A DNA stretch of 64,000 nucleotides from Rhynchonema sp. JSB1_4. Taxonomy: Eukaryota > Nematoda > Chromadorea > Monhysterida > Xyalidae. The DNA lies in contig JASAMV010006079.1 of NCBI GenBank assembly GCA_030248065.1, positions 124,001-188,000 on the forward strand. Reading direction: 5' to 3'. Below the pieces are notes generated by a model. That model saw only the letters and a list, made by a program, of their open reading frames with translations, ran no database searches and had not been told where the DNA came from. The position numbers were made by a program, and so were the translations under genes. Below, piece after piece: positions 48,531 through 59,470 of this stretch (position 1 is its first letter; the number at the start of each line of letters is the position of its first letter).

Positions 48531-48949
48531 GTACAGCTGGGGCTGGGGGGAAGGGTAGGTAGGTAGATTGACGCGCCATCCTGATGCAGTACGTAAGTCG
48601 CCGCCCCGGTTGGTACAGTAGTGTAGTAGAGGTATGGTATAATTTTTGCTCAAAATGGTTTAAAATCGGTATTTTTCACTCCATATAGGCGAAAAATCGC
48701 GCGTGACGCGCGAAATTAGCGCTTAAGAGTACATTCTCATCAATATGTAGACATAAATTCCCGGACGACTCCCCCCAGGTCGGCCGGTCGGTACTACAGT
48801 AGGTAAGGTAGGTTGATTGCAGGCAGGCTTTTTTGGTGGTACAGTAGGTTGATTGCTGCAAAGCAAAGGCCTGGGTATGGGTAGCTACTGCTTCTTTCTT
48901 CAAAACGATGACTGAAAAGATCAAGAACTAGGAAATGTTATTGCGCGAA

Positions 48950-49275
48950 GCGTTCTTCGAAACGATCTTGTGCTCGTGTACAAAGTCGTTCGTGGTCTCA
49001 TACCTGGGGCTGGGGTAACCAAGGAATCATTCTTTCCATCGCGTGACACCGGCCGCCCAACCCGAGGGCACTCCCACAGTTTGTGTCGAGTTCATGGCGC
49101 GGGTCCGGACTTGTCCGGATATTGGGCTTATCGCGTTGTGGACCTCTGGAACAGGCTCCCAGAGGACGTCGTCTCCGCTGCCTCAATTGCGGCCTTTAAA
49201 TCTAAACTAAACTCACGTGGTCGAGACGTAGTTTCTCGCCATATTTCAACAAAATTCTCAGCCGTCGTTGACTGA
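48950..49275 (+). pseudogene. 5'-truncated LINE (non-LTR) reverse transcriptase tail
   Basis: About 105 residues ending in TGA match the C-terminal end of CR1/L2/Jockey-type ORF2. They show LVYKVVRGLIPGAG, then a TRGHSHSL segment, then VVDLWNRLPEDVVSA and FKSKLNSRG. The catalytic reverse transcriptase core is absent. The 3' tail ends near 49530 with AAATTTGAATTTGAAG, a simple repeat as in many LINEs. It sits between GGCCCGG arrays. Dead copy. Confidence 0.85.
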
Positions 49276-49589
49276 TTTCCTCAGTCACTGAGTTGCTGCT
49301 TTCAGGTAATCGTCAATTTTTGTTATCGCCCGTTGTCATCTCGTGTGCGCCATTGATCACTGATTTTTCGCCTGTCGTTGCTGTTTTTGGTTGGTTTAAA
49401 ATTTCTCTGGTACGTTTTGTCGTTTGTTCATTCATGATTATCATTGTGTTGCGTACACTCGTTTATTTTTCAGGTGTTTTCCGGATCTCGTTGTAGGTCT
49501 TTGCGTGAGCTTGCAAATAAAATTTGAATTTGAAGCGCAAAAATTTTGAAAATTTTGGTTCAAAAAATGTTAATTTCGTTCAAATTTAG

Positions 49590-49850
49590 GCATACCGGGC
49601 CGGACCGGGCCGGGCTGCTCGGCCCGGCCCGGTCCCCCCAAATCTCCGGCTCGTCCCGGCCCGGCCCGGTCGACCAACTCCAAAATCGCGGCCCGGCCCG
49701 GCCGGGCCGGCCCGTTTCCGATCTCTGGTGGTGGGAATGGGAATCGGGCCGGGCCCAGGTTTCCGGGCTTTTCGGTATGTCGGGCCGGGCCGGGCCGGGA
49801 TGGTCGGCCCGAAAAGGCCCGACATCATCGAATTTCAATAAAAAATCGTG
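49590..49850. repeat. GGCCCGG-word array, middle
   Basis: Alternating GGGCCGGGCCGG and complement, ending in GACATCATCGAATTTCAAT, which recurs inverted at about 62338-62360. Confidence 0.7.
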
Positions 49851-49912
49851 ACTTTGTGCGGTAAATTTGCCAAAATTTCTTGCGATTCAGGCGATTCAGC
49901 AGATTTGACTGA

Positions 49913-50550
49913 ACAGTGTAGTTCCTGGGGCTGGGGGGGAGGGGGTGGGGCCCCCCTCGGGTACGTCTGTTCCCCCTCCATCAGTGTAGTGGCAGGCAAA
50001 TGGTTGCAAGGAACCCCTGAGGTCCGAAAAAAGGGTGTTTTTTGCATGCATTATACTGCAAATTTGGCCGAAAAATTGGTACTTTTTTGCATTTTGGCCG
50101 AAAATTTCCCTAAAAAATACCTATTATATGGAAATTTGCGGGCGGAGCGCGCGATTTTTGGGGTTTTGAGGTCGAAAAACACCCATTTTTGCCTATAAAA
50201 ACCATAAATTGATGGTTACAAGGTACCATCCGGGGTGGTTGCAAGGTACCTACCCTTCCCCCCATCCCCCCCGCCCCCCCAAGGGGTGGTTGCAAGGTAC
50301 CTACTCCTTCCTTAGGGGGGGAATCCCCCTATCCCGCCCCCCAGCCACTACACTGCCCTCCATGGTACGCCTGCGGCCTGCCCCACTGTTCCCCCTCCGG
50401 GTACATCTGCTCCCCCAATTTTTACCTAAAATAGGCAAATTTTGGCCTAAAATAGGCATTTTTAGGCATAAAATGAGTGATTTTTAGGTCAATGTCGTCA
50501 AAAATCGCCTTTTTTCCTGAAAGGGGCAAAAATGAGCCGTGTTGGTGTAG
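49913..50550. mobile_element. hAT element (CAGTGTAGTTCCTGG end), right end lost
   Basis: Left end CAGTGTAGTTCCTGGGGCTG and an AT-rich core like that of 13464-14361 (TAGGCATAAAATGAGTGATT). The matching right terminus was not found. It hosts the element at 49982-50355. Confidence 0.65.
49982..50355. mobile_element. Nested hAT element, close copy of 15696-16133
   Basis: Exact 8-bp duplication CCCTCCAT at 49974-49981 and 50356-50363. Ends CAGTGTAGTGGCAGGC and CCAGCCACTACACTG. It is nearly identical to the bZIP-intron copy across the core, so both moved recently. Confidence 0.92.
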
Positions 50551-50574
50551 TTTGCCTTTACCTGGCCATGGCCT

Positions 50575-51025
50575 CTGACCCAATACCCAATACTCAATAC
50601 CCAATACCAGCTGAGCCGACCCACCCAATACACAATACCCCATACCAGGCGTGGCACCCAATACCCAATACCTGACCCAGAAGATTATCTGGAAATATTT
50701 TGACTTTTTGGTCGTTTAAAATGATGATGAAAGTGCTTTTCTATCATTTGAGAATGAGAAGCAAGTTCAGTTGTCTGGTGTAGACACTCGAAAGAATTTC
50801 TGATCAGAAACCATCAATTTAAGGGAAAAATTAGAAAACATTAGACAAATTATGGGTCATTTTGGTATTGCCTAAATGGAATCGCACCCACCCAATACCC
50901 AATACCAAGCGCGCCACCCAATACCAATACCAGGTATTGGGTCAGTATTGGGTACTCAATACCACACCCAGCCAATACCAGGTATTAGGTATTGGGTATG
51001 GGTATTGGGTATTGTGCCCATGCCT
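50575..51025. repeat. CCCAATACC-word minisatellite pair
   Basis: Two clusters, 50578-50680 and 50890-51020, of CCCAATACC and its complement GGTATTGGG, separated by 200 bp of AT-rich sequence. The layout matches the word-array elements, but ends could not be fixed. Confidence 0.7.
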
Positions 51026-51035
51026 AATCTCGACT

Positions 51036-51335
51036 ACGGTGGGTTACGGTATTCGGGGGCTGAGTGACAACCCTCGAATATCGTAATCCACTGTAATTTT
51101 GATCTGCAAGGATCGTGTCGAGACCATTTTGGTTTTTATCTATGTTTTGCGTGTTAGCGCCAGCACCAACCAACATTTCGAAGTTTTGGTGATCGACGCG
51201 CATGATGACAATTTCCAGCTTGCTGCAGTGTGCAGCTAATACACGTGTCGATAAGCAGCGATCAGCGTGGGTCTCGCATCGCAACGATCTCGCTTGCGGT
51301 GGGTTACGGTATTCGGGGGCTGAGTGACAACCTCC
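51036..51335. repeat. Pair of 36-bp direct repeats
   Basis: GGTGGGTTACGGTATTCGGG and the following GGCTGAGTGACAACC occur at about 51039 and again at about 51299. The first copy is followed by CCCTCGAATATCGTAATCC, its partial complement. Confidence 0.75.
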
Positions 51336-51349
51336 CGTAGACTGCCTTT

Positions 51350-51595
51350 ACCTACCCCTTCCCCCAGCTGCACCAGTGAAAACAGGTATTCTGCAAATTT
51401 TCGATTTTTTTTCAGCTTTTTGGACTTTTTCAGTTTTCGGCCCTTGAAATTTGCCTGACCGGGCCGGGCCGGGCCGACCTCAAGCCAAAATGGGCCGTGC
51501 CGGGCCGACCTGCAGCCCTCCACCGGGCCGGGCCGGACTTTTCGCCGACCGGGCCGGGCCGACTTTACCCGGCCCGTTTCCGATCTCTGAACGAG
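51350..51595. repeat. GGCCCGG-word arm, right
   Basis: Reverse complement of 48339-48530, ending CGTTTCCGATCTCT. Together the two arms bracket the 3.2 kb repeat block. Confidence 0.75.
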
Positions 51596-51863
51596 ACGCA
51601 TTGTGCAAAGACAATGTGCCATTGAAGACATAGAAACTGCTCAAAATCTCCAAGTTAAAACGCTGTAATTTTTTTCAAATGAGTTGTTCAGGCCCTGTGT
51701 AGAGGAGAGGATGCCCTTGCCCTGTAATTAGAGGCACACAACACCGCAGCAACACTGACTCACAGGCACCATAACGCACATATTTTAACAGCAAAAGCTG
51801 TGAAAGACCTAAAGAAGGCTGTCTATCGTTGTCATCGAACTCGCAAAAAAAGAAAAATTCAAA

Positions 51864-54800
51864 ATGTCGATGTCATCACACTCCGTGGAAGGTGAAATTG
51901 GGAAAAAGAAATCCAAGTGGAGACCGCCGAAAAGCGCGATGATCGAAGTGGATTTGATTCCAGTAACAAAGAAACGATATCTAGACATCGATTTCCAGCA
52001 GATGATCGGCGACGCGGTGAGTGGTGGGTGTATTGGGCTGGCATACTGTTATCATGAGGCCAGCGTTTCTGCCTCTTTCAGCGTGTTCTCGTAAAAAAAA
52101 TAAAGGCAAGAGCACACCGATTTATATTCAGGACGATGAAGCAGGGCCATCAACTAGCCACTACGGAGGCGAGGATTATCAGACGTTTTGGGACCGTGTG
52201 GCTGAAAATCCGAAATTCGTCAGTTGTTATCTTCATACGGCCGTTGCGCTTTAATTTTGCATTTTGTCGCAATATCTTTTCTGCATTCAGAAAAAGAACA
52301 AACGCAAAGCGCGAGAGAAGGTCAATCAATTGATGCGTGATCACAAACTGTTGGGCAGCGGCTATGACATGAACGACCCATTTATAGACGACGATGACAT
52401 GGTTGGCGCCAGTTCAAGCATCATCGTTTTTTTCAATTTTGATCAGGTCCTTAAACGTTTGGAGAACATTTACACTTGTTTTGATTCTCCAGGTCGAAAA
52501 TATAATTCCCGCCAACATGGAGCTGAAACACAAAGGCTTTTTTATCAATCGAAAACCACTCGAGCTGAAGGAAGTCAGCGAAAGTTCCGAGTCTGAGTCA
52601 GACAGCTCGAGTGATGAAGAAGACGATTCGGACAAGGAATCAAACAAAAAAGGAACTGCGCAGGAAACACCAGCTCCAGCTGATAATGGGGGCGCTGAAA
52701 CGGATGCAGACGCCAGCAATAAACTGGTTTGTTTTTATCACGAGCAAAATAAATCTTCACAATTACAATAATGTTATTTTGCAGCGAGCAATTGTGATCA
52801 GCAGCAGCGATGATGAAGGCGAAAGCACAGAATCACCATCGGCAGCAAACAGCGCTCCCGTGACCACTAGTTCGACATCTGGAACGACCGCGGCAACCAA
52901 ACCTGCCACGGTAAGTCTGAGAAAGAAACCTTTCAATGTTTTTGTGTCCGACGGATGAAGACAGTTTTATTGCAACAACAATGGGTATTTTATAACCATG
53001 GACACATCTTCAGACCGTGCCGCCGCCAGCGAAACGTAAACAGACTGAGACCGCCAATGGCGAAATTGCCACAATGAAGAAGACGAAAACATCGAAATCG
53101 CCGGGTGAGTTCACAGATTGTGGATGTTAGTGCTGAAAACCGAGCTGACAGGAATGCCGCGTGGTGAGGGGCAGTTTCATCATGTCGTGCAGAGAAAATT
53201 TGTTTGTCGCATAAAAGGCTCGATCCGTGAAATGTAATCTTGCGATTGTCCATCCTTTTGTTGATAGGGTCCACGGCCAAAAATCAGTCGAACAGCAAAC
53301 CGCAACCGGCGAAACGAGCACCGCAACAGTCGACCACCACTGCGGTGGCTAACAAGATCAAGAAACGCAGGTAAACACAAGCGATTATTAATCCGATTAA
53401 ACTATACCTAACGTTTTTTCTCTTTTGTTCGTTCAGTATGAAGCAGCCGTCGACACCGAGTGCCGATGCGAAGAAGGCCGGTCAAGCGCAACAGCCCGCA
53501 TCCAGCGCCCTGTCCACCAGCCCGTCAAGCGCATCGGTTGCCGCTCAGATGCAACAAGCGCTGGCCGCTTTGGCGAAAATGCCAGCAAACCCCGATATTC
53601 AACAGATGAACGAAACGTTGGCCTTGCTGCAGAAGTTGAACCAACAGAAAATGACGCCGCAACAGATTCAGATGCTCAAACCGTACTTGCAGCAGCTGGC
53701 CGCCGGAGGCGCTGGTGTGAGTTTATTATTGTGCATATTTACATGTGACTATGCGTTAAACATGTGCTCCGTTTGAAGTGTTTGTTGCAGCTATTTATTA
53801 TTTCAAGTGGGACCGTAAATTATTTCAGAAGTCCCACAGCCCGGCTACACCGACAGCCGGCAGCAGCAGCACGATGAGTTCAACATCAACACCCAAATCA
53901 GCTATTAATGTTGCACAAGCGGCACAACAACGCTCCGAGCCGCAACGCATGGTCGGACGGGCACCCACGTTCAAAGCCAGGACAACGGCGTCTGGTCAGT
54001 ATTTTCTGCTTTTTATTACCGTTTGAGGCGGTGGACTTTGAACAACATAAATATATTATTCTCCAGGTGGTGGCTCACCAGCCCGGAAGAGTGCGCTTCA
54101 GCTGTTGCAGAGTGCTCCACAGAAATTAAGAGCCCTGTTTGCCATGTTCGATCAGGTGAGATTTGACAGCTGTATTTTGCTCATATTATATTGTTAGTTT
54201 ACGTCGGATCGATCGATACGTACCTGGAGCGAACTAACCCAAAACGGGCCTTATGCTAATAGTGTGACAATGCGTAATTTTAGCACACAGAATATTCAAC
54301 GCACTTACTTATTCCATACTCTAGGTGCAATTATGGTAGAAATTAAAGACTTCGTCCTTTTTAGTGTGTGCAACAACAAAAGCGCGACGGTGCCAAGAAG
54401 ACCAGTTGGACTGACGAGCTGGAGTGGTCGATAGTTCGGTTTGTTGGGTTAAGGAATTCAGAAAGAAAAGTGTGTTGACACTTTTCTGCAACCAATCCCG
54501 CAATTTCAGCGTTTGTTTTATTGCGTGCACACCAATGTTTTTTGCCACAAATGGTGGCTCGTGGGCCACTAAAAATTTTGATTGAGCCGCAAGATTTTGG
54601 CAAATGAGCCACCACACCAATGAGTCACTGGCCCATTTTGAAAAAAGCCTGTGCACACCAACTCAATAATACTTTACTACTTTCAGTGTGATCAGAGAGT
54701 CGGGCCGACATCTGACTCGGTCGGAAGTTCGTCAAATCGAGTTCCTAATGGCCTCCAAGCTCAACATCACGCGTGACACAATGCAAAGCCGAGTGAGTGG

Positions 54801-57800
54801 GAAGTTGAAGGAACAGGTCGCACCGCCTACACCCACGGCTGTCGGTGCCACCGCGAAGATGCCAAACACCGATCAGGAATTGATTGCGAAAATCGCGGCG
54901 CAGAAGTGAGTTGTGTGTTTACGACGGCTGCAATAATTTTGCCTTGGATTATTTTCGAATGTGTAATTGATTTTAAGTCCGACGGAGCTTTTTAGAGCTG
55001 CCGAGACAGCGGCCAAACAATTGGCGTCCACTAGCGGTACGCCATCTGCCGCAACTGTTGTGAGCACACAACCATCTGTGCCCTTCAGCAGTAAGTTATA
55101 TTACATTCTAAAATTTGATGATCATTGGGTTTCTTATCATCGCGAGTTGTGATGAGTAATCGACAATTTTGTCTTCATCCTTTAGTCACGAGCACGCCAG
55201 TGTCGTCGCGTGCCACGTCGGTCAGTCAACCGACCCAAATCATTGCCAACACAACCATTCCGTTACAAGTGTCGGCTGCCACCACAGTATCGAATTCGAG
55301 CACTAACATGGCAGCCACCTTGCCACCCAGACCATCACCCAATGCTGTACAACCGCTCGACGGCCGACCAAAACAGATTGTGGAGGAATTTAAACGGGTA
55401 AAAATTGTGTCTCACTGTGGATATTGTCTGACGTTTGTTCCTGTTTGATGTCTCCTCAGCACACCACACACGCAGAGTTGTAGTGTTACCGTCTTTTTCC
55501 ACTCCAGCTCTGGGACAACGAATCAGCGTGGAAGGGTATTGGTGGTCGCAAGGTTACCTGGACACCTGAATTGAAGGATTGCATCAATGAGTGAGTCGTT
55601 TTACCAGTGTTTGTTCAGGGTTTGCATTTGAATGCAATTTTTTCAAATTACTTTTTCACAATTGCAGCGTAATGGACCAATGTCGGAAGGCAGGCGCCAA
55701 CCAGACGGTTCGCTGTGCGGTCAAGTCGCAAATCGCCGAAATTATGGACATCAAAAAGTCGAGTCTCGAGGCGGCAATGTGGAAGAACAAATCGAAGCCA
55801 ACTCCTGGTCCGGGCCAGGGCACCGATGGCATCCGGTTGCACGCGGTCGGCACCGGTACCGTACAAGGACTGACTGCTGGTGATAGTGCGCCCAGACCAA
55901 TTGATCTCGCCATCACCGACAACACACCGCCGTCGTTGAAGAATGTCATTGTTGGTTCTGTTTCGCTGTGTTTTGATTTTGAGCCACAAGAATGCTCGGA
56001 GATTAGTAGGTCATGTATTGCTTGTTCACGGTGATTTTACATCAAAAATTAGTGATGCCACAACTTTCGACCAGTGTAAAACTTGTTCTCAGCTCCCGGG
56101 CAGCAATTACACAACCTTTATATTTTCGTAGATAGTGGCATCAGTAGGCAGCAAAACATTGCTGACTGAAAAAGTCACGTGGTGACCAATGCAAGACCGG
56201 TCCCATCAATCACCGTGTTTAAGTTTGATTCCGAGTTTAGTGCGGTCGGTGGTTGACGTGGGCAACGATCACCTTTGTTGCAGAGCACGCCACCGAGCAG
56301 CAGGCAGTCACACGACGACGACATTCAAGTGATCTCACCACCCAAACAATCCTCCGGCCGCCCTCCGCCGCATCAACACTACGACAACACTATGAAACAA
56401 ATCGAGAACTTGAAAAATGGTACGCGCATGGTGTGAGTGTTCGTTCGTTGACTAGTGGATGCGCACGATTTGTGTTTTTAATGGTATAGTAAATTTCTAA
56501 ATTCGCTGCCGCACAGTAACGTGCGCCCCATAGTTAATGTCAGGTTCTAAACCCGAAAATCAACCTGTGAAACATTCAGACAGCCAACACACACGAAGCT
56601 TGCCAGCCAGCCAGGCAGCTGCGCGTAATGTTTCAGAACCGCGCATGGTTAGCGTTCGGGTTTATAACTTGACATTAACTCCACGATCATCCGGTTTCTT
56701 CTTCGTAATATATTTATTTTTTTCTTCTTGTCTCAAATATCACGACGAAAGAAAATTTTTTGTGTTGGATTTTTCACATAAAATAACATATCACTATCCA
56801 GTTATAAAATATACACACCCACACCCCATCTCGCTGCTTTTGCGTTTTCCTACACCACACACACACATCACAAATTCTCACCTTCATACTAGTTCCCCCC
56901 ATCCTCCAACTGATCCCACCCCTCTCTCCTATATATAACTCACAGATACACACATAACATCTCCTAATTTAATAACAAAACAATCCACCAATACACACAC
57001 CACACCCCACACCCCCACCACCCAAACTCAACACACACAAACCCATACCCACCCCACCTCCCCAAATCATCCACCCACACACCAACACCCACCCAAACCC
57101 CAAAACCAAAACAACAACAATGGGGCGTATTTTATGGGACGTATTTTACACGCGGCAGCGAATTTGGAAATTTACTGTAGTACGTCTGTTTGAAGCATTG
57201 TTTCTTGGCTAGCCTTCGATTATTAACGCCTTGCCAATGCGTCGTTCGTTTATTATTTACCTCACCTCTAATGCTTGACTGCTGCGGGTGATTTTTCGTT
57301 TATTTTTTTGCATTTTACACTTTATTTCCGCAATGTTTTGATAGTATGTGTTTCTCACTCAGCATTTGTCACGATACCATTGCCACGGTACAATACTGTG
57401 ACTTGAGCATGTTATTGTAATTGTGCACTTCGCCCGCTTGAACGCGGTTTCATAATTTTTTCGCAGATTTTCTTTTTTACCGCGATTTTCACTGCGTGTT
57501 CAATGTCACATACCTACAATTTATGTCCGGTTGATCTCCGTCCCAACATTGTTCACACCGGTATATTACACATCTCGCACTTTGTTCACAATAAAACATG
57601 CGTTCAGCAATCGCGGAGAAAATTATGTCCCCTGACTTTGCAGTGATCAATGCGCGCTACATCAAAGCCGTACAACAACACAGGGCCAAGTACGGCATGA
57701 ACAACAAGTACGTAAGATCCCTCAGTGCTTCAATGGGTGGAACTTTCGAAACGGTGTAAAGGTCAGTTGGGCGTAAAGGTCGGTGTAAAGTTCGGTCGAA

Positions 57801-59104
57801 AGCTCGGTCGGCGTAGCTCGGTGTAAACGTGAAACATTGCCTGTTCTTAACGTGAAATGTTTCAACTTTACACCGAGGTCTATCACACTGAGCTGTCGAC
57901 CGAGCTTTCCACCGACCTTTACATCCAACTGACCTTTACACCGTTTCGAAAATATCACCCAATGTTTTGTTGTGCTTTGCTTCACAATTTAATGGCAGTT
58001 GTCTTGCTTTCAATTGTTTGCAGGAACGTGGAATTCGCGTTGCCACCCGCTGAGTTCGGGTAAGTTGTCGATACAAAATGGTTGACCTGTTTTGCCCCCT
58101 GCTTTGATTGAGTAATTTCTGTACTGACAGTGACGGCATACGAATCGTGATCTGTGCATTGATGGGCCACTACGACCGTCACCCGGACACGCAGACCAAA
58201 TACAGTCGCGCGGGGTTCCTAATGGAAGTGATGCGGCAGAAAATTGTGAAGGAATTCACGCAGCGATATGAGAATCCGATGCTGAATGCCCGGTGTGTGA
58301 TAGATTTCATTGTCGGTTTACATTTGTTGTTGCATAAGTCGAGTCGTGAAACTTCAACTGCAAGTTGCAGCACCATAATTGCGTGTGCCCATGTGTCAAT
58401 GCCCAGCGACTACTGTGCCAAATCTGCCGAAACAATTGTCGAAGCGTTACGTCAAGCCAACAACGGCAGCATGCAGTCTGCAAAATCACATGCCAATTCT
58501 GTGCGCTCTGACAACTCGACCCCAGCAAGCACGCCAACTACTAAATTGCAGCCGACATTGAGCTCCGGTTCTCAGCCCAGGTCGGCTACAACGACACCGA
58601 AACCTGTGATCTCGACGCAGACCAGGACCACGCCGGCCTTGGTGAATCAGGCAACCAATAGTCAGCCGAACGCAGCCGGTCAATACACACCAGAAATGTT
58701 GGCCAATCTGTCAGCCAACTTAACCAACGAACAATTGAATACGTTTGCAAAGGTCGGTGTTGGAAGCAAGAGCACAAATCTTCTAAATTTGCCACAAGGC
58801 ACAGAGGGTTCCAGAGTGTCGCGATATTTTTCAGGAGTTCGACAAATATCTGCCTCCGCAGCACGTCCCAGTGGCAACTCAACAGAGTAGCCAACCAGCG
58901 CGCAGCTCCGCTCATCCGTCGATCTCATCTATCCAATCACAGCCAGCTGCGACCACGAGCAACCGTCAACCCTCCGCTGCAATGGATCAACAAGCGCAAT
59001 GGCTCAGTCAACAACTGGGCATGAACATGAACCAAGAGTATTGGCGCTATTTGTATGCTGGACAAATGCATGGGGCACAACAATCGCACAGATATCAAAG
59101 ATGA
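51864..59104 (+). CDS. ubn: Ubinuclein (HIRA-complex H3.3 chaperone subunit)
   Basis: About 21 exons give roughly 1,145 residues: 51864-52016, 52132-52218, 52291-52401, 52493-52726, 52785-52910, 53014-53104, 53268-53370, 53437-53716, 53829-53994, 54067-54155, about 54687-54905, 54978-55090, 55186-55397, 55508-55590, 55668-55950, 56284-56422 or 56430, 57608-57707, 58024-58059, 58131-58292, 58371-58752 and 58835-59104. The Hpc2-related domain spans exons 2-4: FWDRVAENPKF, then GSGYDMNDPFIDDDDM, then IIPANMELKHKGFFINRK. It binds histone H3.3 in ubinuclein/yemanuclein. An acidic SSESESDSSSDEEDD follows. The central helices (VRQIEFLMASKLNI, KVTWTPELKDCIND) fit the ubinuclein middle domain. The C-terminus is Gln/Ser/Thr-rich. 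The junction of exons 10 and 11 is one base out of phase with the obvious splice sites. AATAAA lies near 59388. It converges with PMVK. Confidence 0.88.
54536..54656. repeat. GAGCCACTG-word element in ubinuclein intron 10
   Basis: TTTTTTGCCACAAATGGTGG on the left and CCCATTTTGAAAAAAGCC on the right. GTGCACAC occurs just outside both ends (about 54522 and 54649), a likely 8-bp duplication. TGAGCCAC words lie inside. Confidence 0.65.
56488..57176. mobile_element. 690-bp MITE in ubinuclein intron 16
   Basis: Left end AGTAAATTTCTAAATTCGCTG and right end CAGCGAATTTGGAAATTTACT are inverted. Same family as 985-1222. The interior holds the AC-rich tract at 56815-57115. Confidence 0.7.
56815..57115. 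repeat. CA/CCCA-rich low-complexity tract
   Basis: Nearly 300 bases built from CACAC, CCCACC and CAAAC with few G. Strongly strand-skewed; the complement is GT-rich. Not coding. Confidence 0.85.
57735..57960. mobile_element. Palindromic MITE (GGGTGGAA ends), ubinuclein intron 17
   Basis: Starts GGGTGGAACTTTCGAAACGG and ends CCGTTTCGAAAATATCACCC, flanked by AAT on both sides. The arms pair through GGTGTAAAGGTCAGTTGG. Homologue at 36194-36372. Confidence 0.8.
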
Positions 59105-59470
59105 CCGTCTGTGATTGGAAGTTATTTATCAATTCGGAATTTTTGGATCTGGGAGCCACAAGTCGCAAATGTGACGATCAGAACAAATTAACGATAATTA
59201 TCCTTTCATTGATTCAAATCAACTGCAATTGTGAATCGGTGCGTTGTGACACCCATTCATTGTTTGTGTTGCCAGTTACTCAAACGTCTTTACATGGTGC
59301 AATGATACAAGACTCAAACTCAATGTTTGTATTTTTCGGTCTCACGAGCACAGGGCCACAACCAAACCAAAGTTTCGATAAGAACAACAATAAAATAGCA
59401 CGCCGTTCATGAAAGCGGTTCCGTTCTGGGCACTCATTCCAACCAACGAGGCTCGCGTAAACAACCGCTC

